From CAWFKW01 sp963816535 (GTDB taxonomy: Bacteria > Bacteroidota > Ignavibacteria > Tepidaquicellales > OLB5), in NCBI GenBank assembly GCA_963816535.1, contig CAWFKW010000003.1:558001-622000 (forward strand): a stretch of 64,000 bases of DNA, in the 5' to 3' direction. The stretch's first letter is position 1. Every line of letters starts with the position of its first letter. The notes under the pieces were generated by a model. It saw only the letters and a program-made list of their open reading frames with translations. It made no database searches and was not told the DNA's origin. Below are positions 25,996-34,421 of the stretch, piece by piece. A program made the translations under genes and the position numbers.

Positions 25996-26373
25996 ATGAA
26001 TATTCCGGAAGATCTGAAATACACAAACGACCACGAATGGATAAGAGTGGAAGGCAGCATTGGAACGGTTGGACTCACTGATTATGCCCAGGGCGAACTT
26101 GGCGATATAATTTATCTTGATGTGCCGAATTTAGGAAACGTAAAACAGGGCGAATCATTTGGAACGATAGAGGCAGTAAAAACTGTAGCGGATATGAACG
26201 CCCCGGTATCGGGAAAAATTACTGAGATAAACGCCGCGGTAAACGATAATCCTGCATCAGTAAACCAGGATCCTTACGGCGCAGGGTGGATGGCTAAGAT
26301 TGAATTATCAAATCCATCTGAGCTTGATTCGCTTTTAACTCCTGCCGCGTACAAAGAATTGGTTGGAGCATAA
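25996..26373 (+). CDS. gcvH: glycine cleavage system H protein
   Basis: Lipoyl-carrying shuttle protein of the glycine cleavage complex, 125 residues, full length. The lipoylated lysine is Lys62 in 'GTIEAVKTVADMNAP', with the family's 'VGLTDYAQGELGDIIYLDVP' at 24-43 and the C-terminal 'GWMAKIELSNPSELDSLL' at ~95-112. It stands alone: the P and T protein genes are not in the window. Strong terminator downstream. Confidence 0.97.
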   Translation: MNIPEDLKYTNDHEWIRVEGSIGTVGLTDYAQGELGDIIYLDVPNLGNVKQGESFGTIEAVKTVADMNAPVSGKITEINAAVNDNPASVNQDPYGAGWMAKIELSNPSELDSLLTPAAYKELVGA

Positions 26374-26406
26374 AAGTAAGCTAAATGTCTAAGTTACGAT
26401 AAACTA

Positions 26407-26445
26407 AGAAAGGCATTATCTATTTGATAATGCCTTTCTGTTTTA
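26407..26445 (+). terminator. intrinsic terminator after gcvH
   Basis: AGAAAGGCATTATC, 5-base loop TATTT, then GATAATGCCTTTCT: a perfect 14-bp stem followed by GTTTT. It ends the gcvH transcript about 35 bases after the stop codon. Confidence 0.9.
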
Positions 26446-26507
26446 AAGACGACTTGTCCCATCTGAGTCTCTCGAAGAGAGGATGATAAGCATAGATTTT
26501 ATATTTA

Positions 26508-26542
26508 AAATCCTGACAGGATTCCAAAGGCCTGTCAGAATT
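26508..26542. repeat. inverted repeat of dispersed type
   Basis: CTGACAGG and CCTGTCAG separated by ten bases, extended by AAT/ATT on either side. It lies about 40 bases after the end of the amidohydrolase gene (minus strand), beside the 'catctgagtctctc' word at 26460. No T-run follows on either strand. Confidence 0.5.
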
Positions 26543-26580
26543 AAAGTCCCGCCAAATGCGCAAGTAATTAATTCATTTGA

Positions 26581-28275
26581 CTACTTCATCAACATCAGTT
26601 TCTTCGATTCAGTATAGTCTCCAACAGTAAGTACATAATAATAAATACCGCCGGCGAAATTCGAAGTATTCCACGATGCTGCGTGACTGCCTGCACTTAG
26701 CCGCTCATTTATCAAAGTTGCAACTTCCTGCCCGCGGGAATTATAAATGACCAATTTAACATTTGACATTTTAAGATTATCGTCAGATGGAATATTAAAT
26801 TTGATCCTTGTTTCAGGTAAGTTGATAGTGTTCTCAAGTTTCGGCCAGTCTATTGAAGGCAATAAGAAACCTGAGCAATTCCCGTCTAACGGAGCTAATG
26901 TTATATCGTAAGCGTTCAGCGCATTTTGTAAACGGTCCGCCAATTGGTTGAATGTTCCATTTTCCATTTTAAGCAACTTGTTCTTTCCCCCGACCTGAAC
27001 GTTGGATAAACTTGCATCTTTCCAGTACTGGCTCATTATGGCCGGGTCGCCATAAAGCGGGACGCCGTTAATAAGAACCAGTTCAACATCGCTTTCTTTT
27101 GCGTCGATCAATGAACGATAAGGCTTCTTGGTGTTTCCGCTGATCACCATTAAATCAGCGCGCATCCCGTTTTTGATTGACCCTACCAGAGTATCGATTC
27201 CGGCCATAACAGCTGGAATACTTGTCGCCATCTCAACTAATGTTGTATCGCTCAGCGGCTTGTTCATATGCGCTGAACACCACTTATCTGCATACTTTAA
27301 TTCGGCAAGTAAATTGCCGCTTCCGGATATGGACCAGTCAGGCGACAGCGCAATAGGTATATTGTGACTGAGCGCCAGAGGGATATTAATAGTTTTTCCG
27401 TAAAGCAGTTCATCGCAATAAGGCGACCAAACCAACGAAGCGGAGCTGTCCTGCATTTTTTGGAATTCAGCTTCACCTAGCTCTATGCCATGTACTATAA
27501 CAGTTTTCGACGTCAATAACCCCAATCCATCCAGAGAATCAAATTCATGATGAGACAATTCATCAGTTCCTTCTGCAAGATGAATTACAAAAGCTCTGAA
27601 CTTTGGAGAGCTGAAATGATTTTGAATTTCAGTGTATTGATCAGGATTTAAGAAAATTTTATTTACTATGTAATCAGAATCAGGTTCCCCGGGCCCGTGC
27701 AAACCGCTGGCATAATCCAGATTACGGACGAGACCACTGATACATTCATTACGGGTCGATGTGCTGAGAATGGAAGTAGTTCCTCCTATTAGCGCGCGAA
27801 TTTCGCCGTAGGCGTTCATATCACAGGTATAGTCAGGTTTATTTTGATGATTCCAGGTAAGGTTTTGTTCAGGGGTTCCATACAGATTCTCATATTCCGG
27901 ATCTTTTTGCCATATATAGCGGTCGTCGAATTTTTCATCGGGCTGCCAGCAGGGAAAAATATTCCAGACCACATGGTTATGCAGGTCGATCAGCCCGGGG
28001 TATATGATACCATGAGTTTGAATTTCGGTTGCATTACTTACGTTGGGCTTTTGTTCTGAAACGCTTTCAATAACCCCGTTGCTGATAACAACCCAGCCAT
28101 CGGGTATAACCGTTTCCGGCGTGACAATTTCGCCTTCCAGCATAATAGGGCTGAAATAGTTTGTAATTACAGGCTTCTCTTCAGAAGTTTTATCTTCCTC
28201 GCCCGAAGAACCGCATCCGTTAAGAATACCTGTCAATAAACATGCGAACATTAAGATGACTGTCTTAAAATTCAT
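26581..28275 (-). CDS. amidohydrolase-family lipoprotein with T9SS sorting module
   Basis: Protein of 564 residues that combines three signals. A lipoprotein signal peptide ends 'TGILNGC' with Cys21 as lipid site. An imidazolonepropionase/amidohydrolase-type TIM barrel follows: beta-sandwich start 'GWVVISNGVIESVSE', metal motif 'GLIDLHNH' with His99 and His101, 'VIHLAEGTDELSHHEFD' near 224, 'VIVHGIELGE' near 255 and 'ALSPDWSISGSGNL' near 306. A T9SS-type C-terminal domain ('TRIKFNIPSDDN' to 'ESKKLMLMK') ends the protein, but the usual 'NYPNPFNP' start is degraded to 'LPETRIKFNIP'. A lipobox with a T9SS tail is unusual. Substrate unknown. Confidence 0.82.
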   Translation of the reverse strand: MNFKTVILMFACLLTGILNGCGSSGEEDKTSEEKPVITNYFSPIMLEGEIVTPETVIPDGWVVISNGVIESVSEQKPNVSNATEIQTHGIIYPGLIDLHNHVVWNIFPCWQPDEKFDDRYIWQKDPEYENLYGTPEQNLTWNHQNKPDYTCDMNAYGEIRALIGGTTSILSTSTRNECISGLVRNLDYASGLHGPGEPDSDYIVNKIFLNPDQYTEIQNHFSSPKFRAFVIHLAEGTDELSHHEFDSLDGLGLLTSKTVIVHGIELGEAEFQKMQDSSASLVWSPYCDELLYGKTINIPLALSHNIPIALSPDWSISGSGNLLAELKYADKWCSAHMNKPLSDTTLVEMATSIPAVMAGIDTLVGSIKNGMRADLMVISGNTKKPYRSLIDAKESDVELVLINGVPLYGDPAIMSQYWKDASLSNVQVGGKNKLLKMENGTFNQLADRLQNALNAYDITLAPLDGNCSGFLLPSIDWPKLENTINLPETRIKFNIPSDDNLKMSNVKLVIYNSRGQEVATLINERLSAGSHAASWNTSNFAGGIYYYVLTVGDYTESKKLMLMK

Positions 28276-28421
28276 GATTCATCTCCTTTCAAATAATATG
28301 TTTTATTCCGAATTATAAAGGATCAGGATGTTCTGAGCGTACTCTAGTTTCCATAGCTGTGAAGACGTAAGCTTTGCTTCTAATATACAGCTCGATTTAA
28401 ATAATAAATATGGAAAAAAAG

Positions 28422-28447
28422 AAAAAAGGGCTAAGCAGCCCTTTTTT
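28422..28447. terminator. bidirectional intrinsic terminator
   Basis: A-run, GGGCT, loop AAGC, AGCCC, then TTTTTT; the A-run makes the same structure on the minus strand. It lies 46 bases after the stop of the TrmB/propeller operon (minus strand), which it most likely ends. Confidence 0.8.
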
Positions 28448-28493
28448 CCCTGACATTTACAGATAATTTTAAATCTTTAATATGAATAGGATC

Positions 28494-30371
28494 TTATTTT
28501 ATCAGCACCATTTTCTTAGTCTGGACAAAACTGCCTGTCGAAGACCCGGCCTGGCGGGCTTCTAGCTTGTAAAAATAGATTCCGCTTGCGTAAGATGATG
28601 CGTTCCAGTTTACTGAATAAACGCCTGCTTTAAGTTCTCCGTTTACCAGCTTTGCAACTTCTCTGCCAAGTATATCATAGATCACAAGATTTACTTTAGC
28701 ATCCTTCGGTATGCCAAATTTTATGTTTGTTTCCGGGTTAAACGGATTCGGATAATTCGAGCTTAACCAGTAATCTTTTGGTATAATTTGGTTTTGTGAT
28801 TCCAATCCTGTAAGATTATCCATTATAAAATCAATTGTGTCTTTGCTGAAATTGGTCAGAATAACCGGTCTTGTTATCTCCCCGAAACCCATACGGTCAA
28901 CTATAACATTGTAAGAGCCTGCAGATAATGAATCTACCCTATACATGCCGTTGTTATCGCTTATGGAATACCCCTGATACAAACTTCCTGTTTTGGCATA
29001 TACAATTGCGCCGTATAATCCTACATACGGATTCTGCGATAACTTTGTTATATGACCTGCTATATGCAGAGGCCCGCCGGGATTTGAAATCCTATAGACA
29101 AGTATGTTAATATTGGTAAGGCTTGAATCAAGAGTTAGACTCGTTGCATTTTGCCAGTTCGTTGTTGAGGGATAATAAGTCGGCACATAACTGAGCTGCG
29201 CTTCATCATTTTCAAATGCCATGATATCAAGGCTAATGTGGGGCGGTATACGCATCATCATGTACGATCCGTTTGATTGAATCTGCGCTGAATCGATAGT
29301 TGTAATATTAGCTGAAGCGCTATCAAAGTGCAGTGCTTTGACGTAACCCGATGTAACAGGCTGGTTATTATCCTGGTACCTTATTGTACCTGAAATGGTA
29401 AGAGGCGTTTCACCGCCTGTATTAGTTTTTAATACTGTTCCGCCATTGCCGGCAATATAACCGGTATTCCCGTTTAAAAATTCAACGGCATTCAGCCGGA
29501 TTGACGTATTAGAATTTTGTACGTTCCAGTTTAAACCCCCGTTTGTTGTCTTTACAATTCCACCTGTATCTCCAACAGAATAAGCGATTGAGTTATTAAC
29601 AGAATACACGCGGTAAAGTCTGTTAGGAGCTGTAAAAATAAAATTTCCGTTATAATCAAATATCCTTCCAAAAATAGATTCACTAATAAGGAAACCGTTG
29701 TTTACAGAAGGAAAGCTAAAATCAGGAAATCTGTAGCTTGTGGAATAAATAGTTGTAGCCCAGTTTAATCCGCCATCGGTTGTTTTTAAAACATAGGTAC
29801 CATTCCAATAATTATTATCATATGTAGCCGCGCTTAAAAAACCGGTGTTAACATTTAAAAACTTTAGTTTGTAAAAATTGAATGAAGCGTTTGGAGTTGG
29901 ATTAAACATATTTTGCTTTAAAAGATTCCATGTTTGTCCGCCATTAGTTGTCCCGTAGAAAGGCGTAAAGATCCAATCATGGTTTCCTACAAAATAACCG
30001 GTATTAGCGTTAATAAAGTCAAACTGGCAGGGAAATAATGTAGGGTAACCTGCCACAACCACCCAGTTTATACCGCCATTCGTTGTTTTATAAAGCGCGC
30101 CCGGGTCAATACCTCCATCGCCCGCATAACCTGTGTTGATATCTATAAAACAAACACTCTGATAATTTGCCGTTCCAGGAAGCGATAACCACGAGTTTCC
30201 GCCATCTGTTGTTCTCATCAAAGGAGGACCGACAAAGCCGGTATTTTCATCCAGAAAATCTATATACGATAGATCTCTTGTTCCCCCGGTATTAAGGCTG
30301 ACCCATCCCTGTGAAAATGTTATTGATTGAAAAATTACTAAAAGTACATAAACACGAATAATTGTTTTCAT
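28494..30371 (-). CDS. beta-propeller protein with carboxypeptidase-regulatory-like domain and T9SS module
   Basis: Secreted protein, 625 residues from the chosen ATG at 30371 ('MKTIIRVYVLLVIFQSITFSQG', a clear signal peptide); an ATG at 30419 would add 16 residues and overlap the upstream gene. About seven YCF48-like blades occupy ~25-300, then two beta-sandwich domains of carboxypeptidase-regulatory type ('ISGTIRYQDNNQPVTSGYV', 'IAGHITKLSQNPYVGLYGA') to ~540, then a T9SS sorting domain ('SNYPNPFNPETNIKFGIP'). The final strand is preceded by an extra 'ARQAGSSTGS' insert. It lies 7 bases after the TrmB-type regulator gene, so both share one transcript and probably one signal. Confidence 0.87.
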   Translation of the reverse strand: MKTIIRVYVLLVIFQSITFSQGWVSLNTGGTRDLSYIDFLDENTGFVGPPLMRTTDGGNSWLSLPGTANYQSVCFIDINTGYAGDGGIDPGALYKTTNGGINWVVVAGYPTLFPCQFDFINANTGYFVGNHDWIFTPFYGTTNGGQTWNLLKQNMFNPTPNASFNFYKLKFLNVNTGFLSAATYDNNYWNGTYVLKTTDGGLNWATTIYSTSYRFPDFSFPSVNNGFLISESIFGRIFDYNGNFIFTAPNRLYRVYSVNNSIAYSVGDTGGIVKTTNGGLNWNVQNSNTSIRLNAVEFLNGNTGYIAGNGGTVLKTNTGGETPLTISGTIRYQDNNQPVTSGYVKALHFDSASANITTIDSAQIQSNGSYMMMRIPPHISLDIMAFENDEAQLSYVPTYYPSTTNWQNATSLTLDSSLTNINILVYRISNPGGPLHIAGHITKLSQNPYVGLYGAIVYAKTGSLYQGYSISDNNGMYRVDSLSAGSYNVIVDRMGFGEITRPVILTNFSKDTIDFIMDNLTGLESQNQIIPKDYWLSSNYPNPFNPETNIKFGIPKDAKVNLVIYDILGREVAKLVNGELKAGVYSVNWNASSYASGIYFYKLEARQAGSSTGSFVQTKKMVLIK

Positions 30372-30378
30372 AATATAT

Positions 30379-31275
30379 TTATTTTTGATGTAACTTGAGT
30401 TCCGAATTATTAACAACACTCATTTTATATTGTTCTATTGTTACTCCGTTTTCCCAATAATAATTGAAGAGGTCTATCATTCGCTTTGCATTATTTTCGT
30501 TTTTAATAATTATATCCGCCTGCTGGTGGCGCGGTATATCTTTATCGCTGATATTGTTAAATACGATCTCTTCATCAAATATTACCATATTAGGCACTTC
30601 AAGCGATGAAAGACGTATCTGTTCGCCGGCCCTTTCAAATTTTTCGCATACTCTGACCAGGTCGTCAACCGTAGCAGGTTCAGCCGCGCCGTTTTTAATA
30701 ATTTTGAAATTCAGATTCACGAAGTAAACCGATTTAAGCTCGCCGCCTTTTTTCAAAAACTTTGCAGCAATATCGTCAAGCTCTTCGCTGACTATACCTC
30801 TTAACCTGTACATGCCATAAACCGATTTTTTTGCGTGCCTGAAAATCTCGACAAACTTTTCCATGCGGTGCTTATTAAAGCCGCGTATCAGTTCGATGCT
30901 GTGCTCTATGCTGCCTTCTGATTTTATTTTTTGCTTTGAGCTGTAATGTTCTTTGATGCCGGAAAATACATGATTGAGATCATCAACTTTTTGGTTGTAT
31001 GTCTCCTTTAATAATTTCTCTATCTTATCAATTATTACCTGCGGATCTATTGATTTGTATTTGAGGATTGTGTTTGTTTCTATCTCGTTGCAGTAACCTG
31101 ATTCCACAAATGACTTGAGTGTGTCGTAGATAGAGTTGCGTATAATTCCGGATTCTTTTGCAATCTCAGAAGCGCTCATTGCTTCTCCGCGCATCAACGC
31201 AAAAAGTACCTTCGATTCATTTTCTTTGAATCCGATGGACTTGAGTTTTTCCAGTATTTCAGCAGTTTTCAACAT
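30379..31275 (-). CDS. TrmB-family transcriptional regulator
   Basis: DNA-binding regulator of 298 residues. Residues ~1-75 form a winged helix ('LKSIGFKENESKVLFALMRG', 'SASEIAKESGIIRNSIYDTL'), ~75-125 a coiled coil, and ~140-290 an effector domain like the PLD-fold part of TrmB proteins ('VYGMYRLRGIVSEELDDIAA'). TrmB proteins often sense sugars. A perfect 27-base palindrome covers its start codon and the -10 box of a strong promoter, which indicates autoregulation. The propeller/T9SS gene follows after 7 bases. The ATG at 31275 sits inside the palindrome. Confidence 0.85.
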   Translation of the reverse strand: MLKTAEILEKLKSIGFKENESKVLFALMRGEAMSASEIAKESGIIRNSIYDTLKSFVESGYCNEIETNTILKYKSIDPQVIIDKIEKLLKETYNQKVDDLNHVFSGIKEHYSSKQKIKSEGSIEHSIELIRGFNKHRMEKFVEIFRHAKKSVYGMYRLRGIVSEELDDIAAKFLKKGGELKSVYFVNLNFKIIKNGAAEPATVDDLVRVCEKFERAGEQIRLSSLEVPNMVIFDEEIVFNNISDKDIPRHQQADIIIKNENNAKRMIDLFNYYWENGVTIEQYKMSVVNNSELKLHQK

Positions 31276-31300
31276 TGCAGTAGAGTAACTCTACTGCAAT
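31274..31300. promoter_or_regulatory. palindromic operator at the TrmB-type gene start
   Basis: ATTGCAGTAGAGT, one base, ACTCTACTGCAAT: a perfect 13-bp inverted repeat. It overlaps the -10 box on one side and the start codon on the other, so a bound dimer would block RNA polymerase; in RNA the same sequence would form a hairpin hiding the start codon. Confidence 0.8.
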
Positions 31301-31326
31301 ATAGCAAAGTGATTTTGATTTGTCAA
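31298..31326 (-). promoter_or_regulatory. sigma70-type promoter of the TrmB-type operon
   Basis: Minus strand: TTGACA (31321-31326), 17-base spacer, TATATT (31298-31303). The -35 is a perfect consensus and the -10 has one mismatch. Expected start of transcription is inside the palindrome, giving a leader of about 15-20 bases. The promoter type differs from the TAnnTTTG elements seen elsewhere in the window. Confidence 0.75.
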
Positions 31327-31346
31327 TACCCGTTCCAGCTAATAGA

Positions 31347-31377
31347 AAAGCCTGAAATTTCCACAATTACAGGCTTT
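31347..31377. terminator. hairpin between fabH and the TrmB-type gene
   Basis: AAAGCCTG pairs exactly with CAGGCTTT across a 15-base loop; T-rich sequence follows on the minus strand (TTTTCT). It could end the fabH transcript, whose stop codon is about 180 bases upstream. The large loop lowers confidence. Confidence 0.4.
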
Positions 31378-31462
31378 ATGGAAAAATTTTTTCGGTTACT
31401 CGTCACGAGACGGCGTCTATAGTGTCAATTTCTTGCTTAGCTTCTTAAGGTTAAAATTGTTC

Positions 31463-31511
31463 TTCTGATTTCTGCCTTCCACTTTTTGCTTTCTATTTTC
31501 TGCTTTCTGCT
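31463..31511. repeat. heptad repeat array, pyrimidine-rich
   Basis: Seven phased units: 'ttctgat','ttctgcc','ttccact','ttttgct','ttctatt','ttctgct','ttctgct'. It sits downstream of fabH. Confidence 0.75.
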
Positions 31512-31529
31512 TCATGTTTTTTATATGTT

Positions 31530-31557
31530 GTTAACTGTTAACTGATAACTGTTAACT
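31530..31557. repeat. heptad repeat array next to the fabH stop codon
   Basis: Four phased units 'gttaact','gttaact','gataact','gttaact', ending 3 bases from the fabH stop codon (31561-31563). The words match those at 10115-10170 ('attaact'). Confidence 0.75.
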
Positions 31558-31560
31558 GAT

Positions 31561-32556
31561 TTATATCGCCCACTTAACAAGTATCGCTCCCCATGTATAG
31601 CCGGCTCCGAAGCTGGCAAGCACCAGGTTATCACCCCGTTTTATTTTTTTCTCTTCCCATAATTCAGAAAGACAGATAGGTATTGTCCCGGCGGTTGTGT
31701 TGCCGTACATATCAATATTTACAACGACTTTATCCATTGTAATTCCCATCCTCTCGGCGCACGCTGAAATAATTCTTTTGTTTGCCTGGTGAGGAACAAG
31801 ATAAGCTATATCATCCGCAACAAGATTATTTTTTTCCATGATATCCCATGATACATCGGCCATACCTTTAACCGCGTCTCTGAATACGGCTTTACCTTCC
31901 TGATAAACGTAATGCCATTCTTTATCGACTGTCTCATGCGAGGCCGGGTTCAGGCTGCCGCCTGCAAGCATATGAAGGTACTTGCCGCCTTTTCCGTCAA
32001 TATGAAGAATACTATCCATCACCCCGAGGTTCTCGTCTTCAGAAGGTTCAAGCAAAACAGCTCCCGCGCCGTCGCCAAACAAAACGCACGTATCCCTGTC
32101 TTTAAAGTTCAGTATAGTCGTCATTTTATCTGCTCCAACCACAAGTACTTTCTTGTACGCACCGCTTTCAACAAGCTTGGCGCCTGTTTCAAGCGCAAAC
32201 AAGAAGCCCGAGCATGCGGCAAGCATATCGAATCCCCATGCGTTTGAGGCGCCAATTTTCTCCTGAACTATACATGCGGTTGACGGGAAGAACATATCCG
32301 GAGTAACCGTCGCAACAATAATTACTTCAATCTCTTCTGCTGAGATGCCCCTGCGCTCAAGCATGTTCTCTATTGCCTTGATGGCCAGATAGGAGGTTGG
32401 TTTTCCGTTGTTTATGATTCTCCGTTCTTTAATTCCGGTTCTTGTTGTTATCCAGTCGTCGGTGGTATTAACAATTTTTTCAAGGTCCGCATTGGTCAAT
32501 ACTCCATCGGGCAGATAATGTCCTACAGCGGTTATAGCCGCTCTTGGTTTATTCAT
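31561..32556 (-). CDS. fabH: 3-oxoacyl-ACP synthase III
   Basis: Condensing enzyme that starts fatty-acid synthesis by joining acetyl-CoA with malonyl-ACP. Length 331 residues, standard. The catalytic triad is visible: Cys115 in 'DMLAACSGFLFALETGA', His in 'YLVPHQANKRI' near 256, and Asn in 'YGNTTAGTIPI' near 287. Last gene of the yceD-rpmF-plsX-fabH operon, 41 bases after plsX. Confidence 0.96.
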   Translation of the reverse strand: MNKPRAAITAVGHYLPDGVLTNADLEKIVNTTDDWITTRTGIKERRIINNGKPTSYLAIKAIENMLERRGISAEEIEVIIVATVTPDMFFPSTACIVQEKIGASNAWGFDMLAACSGFLFALETGAKLVESGAYKKVLVVGADKMTTILNFKDRDTCVLFGDGAGAVLLEPSEDENLGVMDSILHIDGKGGKYLHMLAGGSLNPASHETVDKEWHYVYQEGKAVFRDAVKGMADVSWDIMEKNNLVADDIAYLVPHQANKRIISACAERMGITMDKVVVNIDMYGNTTAGTIPICLSELWEEKKIKRGDNLVLASFGAGYTWGAILVKWAI

Positions 32557-32597
32557 AGATAATTTCCTTCGCTAATAATTCAGTCATAATACATTTT

Positions 32598-33626
32598 TCA
32601 TGCATTCGGCGCAAACTGTTTTATATCTTTTATTTTTTCTTTGATGATATCTTTAATCCCCGCTTTCACCATCTGTTCGGCTCTGAGAATCATGTTCTTT
32701 ATTGCTTTTGGAGTCGAGCGCCCGTGCCCAATAATTGATACTCCGTTAACTCCCAGCAGGGGCACGCCGCCGAATTCCTGGTAATCAAAATCTTTTAATA
32801 TCTTCTTAAGCGTGCCGTACATCATACCCACCCAAATTTTATTGAAGATATTTTTGGAGGCGTGTTTCCGGAACTTACTCCGCAAAACGTCAAGCACGCT
32901 TTCGGTAAATTTTATCAGTACATTGCCCACAAAGCCGTCGCAAACTATTACTTCGGCTTTGCCTCTTAAGATATCTCTTCCCTCAACGTTGCCGATAAAA
33001 TTAAGAGAGCTTTTTTCAAGCAGCTCATAGGTTTCAACGGTAAGCGCATCTCCCTTGGATTTTTCTTCGCCCACGCTCAGCAGGGCTATCCTCGGGTTTT
33101 CGCAATTGTAAATATGAGTTGCATACACTCCGCCCATAACCGCAAACTCAAGAAGGTACAGCGGCTTGCAATCAACGTTGGCGCCAACATCGAACACAAT
33201 CGAAATTCCTTCATCGGTCGGGAATATCTGCCCTATAGTCGGCCGCGAAACATTGGCGATCCTGCCCAGCACAAACAACGAGGCGGCCATAACGGCGCCC
33301 GTATTGCCTGCGCTCACAAACGCATCTGCTTCATTATTTTTGTGGATTTTTAAACCGGTAAGAATTGATGAATCAGTCTTTTTCCTAATGGCGTCGGTTG
33401 GGCTTTCATGCATCCCGATAACTTCCGCAGCATGTCTAACGGATATTCTTGACCTATCGTAATCGTATTTGGCAAGCTCGGCGCGTATCTTCTCCTCAGG
33501 CCCGACCAGGATCACGTTAAGCCGCTTTGTATTGCGGATAGTTTCGACCGCACCGGCGACTTCGCTATAAGGAGCGTTATCCGTTCCCATGGCATCAAGC
33601 GAAATGGTAATAATACCGCCGTCCAC
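32598..33626 (-). CDS. plsX: phosphate acyltransferase
   Basis: PlsX makes acyl-phosphate from acyl-ACP, the donor that PlsY (encoded at 54980-55690 in this window) uses for phospholipid synthesis. Length 342 residues. Motifs: 'ISLDAMGTDNAPYSEVAGA' near 7-25, 'SAGNTGAVMAASLFVLGR' near 104-121, 'GANVDCKPLYLLEFAVMG' near 149-166 and 'CDGFVGNVLIKFTES' near 227-241. Lies 12 bases after rpmF. Confidence 0.96.
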   Translation of the reverse strand: MDGGIITISLDAMGTDNAPYSEVAGAVETIRNTKRLNVILVGPEEKIRAELAKYDYDRSRISVRHAAEVIGMHESPTDAIRKKTDSSILTGLKIHKNNEADAFVSAGNTGAVMAASLFVLGRIANVSRPTIGQIFPTDEGISIVFDVGANVDCKPLYLLEFAVMGGVYATHIYNCENPRIALLSVGEEKSKGDALTVETYELLEKSSLNFIGNVEGRDILRGKAEVIVCDGFVGNVLIKFTESVLDVLRSKFRKHASKNIFNKIWVGMMYGTLKKILKDFDYQEFGGVPLLGVNGVSIIGHGRSTPKAIKNMILRAEQMVKAGIKDIIKEKIKDIKQFAPNA

Positions 33627-33638
33627 TATCAGTCAGAG

Positions 33639-33818
33639 TTATTTCTTGGGAATTACTATTGACCGTCCGTCATAGAAGCCGCAGTTTGGGCAAACCCTGT
33701 GCATAAGTTTGGTTTCGCCGCAGTTCGGGCATGGCATCATAGAGGGGGCTGTTGCTTTATAGTGCGTCCTTCTTTTTCTGCCTCTTGTTTTTGAATGTTT
33801 TCGTTTAGGATTTGGCAT
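33639..33818 (-). CDS. rpmF: 50S ribosomal protein L32
   Basis: Small zinc-ribbon ribosomal protein of 59 residues. It begins 'MPNPKRKHSKTRGRKRRTHY', carries two CxxC pairs ('CPNCGETK' and 'CPNCGFYDG') and ends 'SIVIPKK'. Position between yceD and plsX is the classic arrangement. Four Cys are kept, so this is the zinc-binding form. Confidence 0.96.
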   Translation of the reverse strand: MPNPKRKHSKTRGRKRRTHYKATAPSMMPCPNCGETKLMHRVCPNCGFYDGRSIVIPKK

Positions 33819-33871
33819 TATATATTTTTTTAATTATTCCTGATTCTTTTTAAAAAATCATTTAAAGCCTG

Positions 33872-34345
33872 TTATTCTTCTTCGCCTTCGTTAACAATGT
33901 AATTGTTCCAGTATTCTCTTGACTTTCCGCACCACGAGCATGAACCATCCCCGTTTTCCCCCGGGACCCTGCGCATCGGTACGGCAAGATCAATGAAATC
34001 CTTTACGTCTTTTGTAATATCAATGTACCTCATATGCGGGCTGTAAGGCCTTACATAATCGTCGTTCTCTATTTTGCCATCAAACTGCTCCACAACATAC
34101 ACCAACTCAAATTTGCTTGAGAATTCCTTATCAAACATCTCAAGGCAGCGGTCGCACTCAAGCCTCATAGTTCCCTTCACTTCAACATCAAGGTCAAGCT
34201 GATTTGAGACTTTTTCAACGCTGAGATTGATATCAATGCCGTCTTTGAGCAATGCCTCATCAATTCCAATTTCCCCGGGTGACGCGTGCATTTCAAATTC
34301 GTTAATGCCATCTTTAACCTGCCCAAGTGAAATTCTTATAGCCAT
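33872..34345 (-). CDS. yceD: YceD/DUF177 family protein (23S rRNA accumulation)
   Basis: Protein of 157 residues of the family needed for normal 23S rRNA levels in bacteria and plastids. The core 'GTMRLECDRCLEMFDKEFSS' (CxxC) is near 58-77, followed by the acidic region and a conserved C-terminal half; the end 'GDGSCSWCGKSREYWNN' adds a second CxxC. It opens the yceD-rpmF-plsX-fabH operon, 53 bases before rpmF. Confidence 0.9.
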   Translation of the reverse strand: MAIRISLGQVKDGINEFEMHASPGEIGIDEALLKDGIDINLSVEKVSNQLDLDVEVKGTMRLECDRCLEMFDKEFSSKFELVYVVEQFDGKIENDDYVRPYSPHMRYIDITKDVKDFIDLAVPMRRVPGENGDGSCSWCGKSREYWNNYIVNEGEEE

Positions 34346-34413
34346 TAATACAACCTGCCAATAGTAGTTTGCAAAAAAATGCGATTTCCGCGGGAAACTA
34401 AAATATGAGACTA

Positions 34414-34421
34414 CAAATATA
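34414..34421 (-). promoter_or_regulatory. -7 element of the yceD operon
   Basis: TATATTTG on the minus strand, an exact TAnnTTTG match, about 68 bases before the yceD ATG. No well-spaced TTG is visible. Confidence 0.4.
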
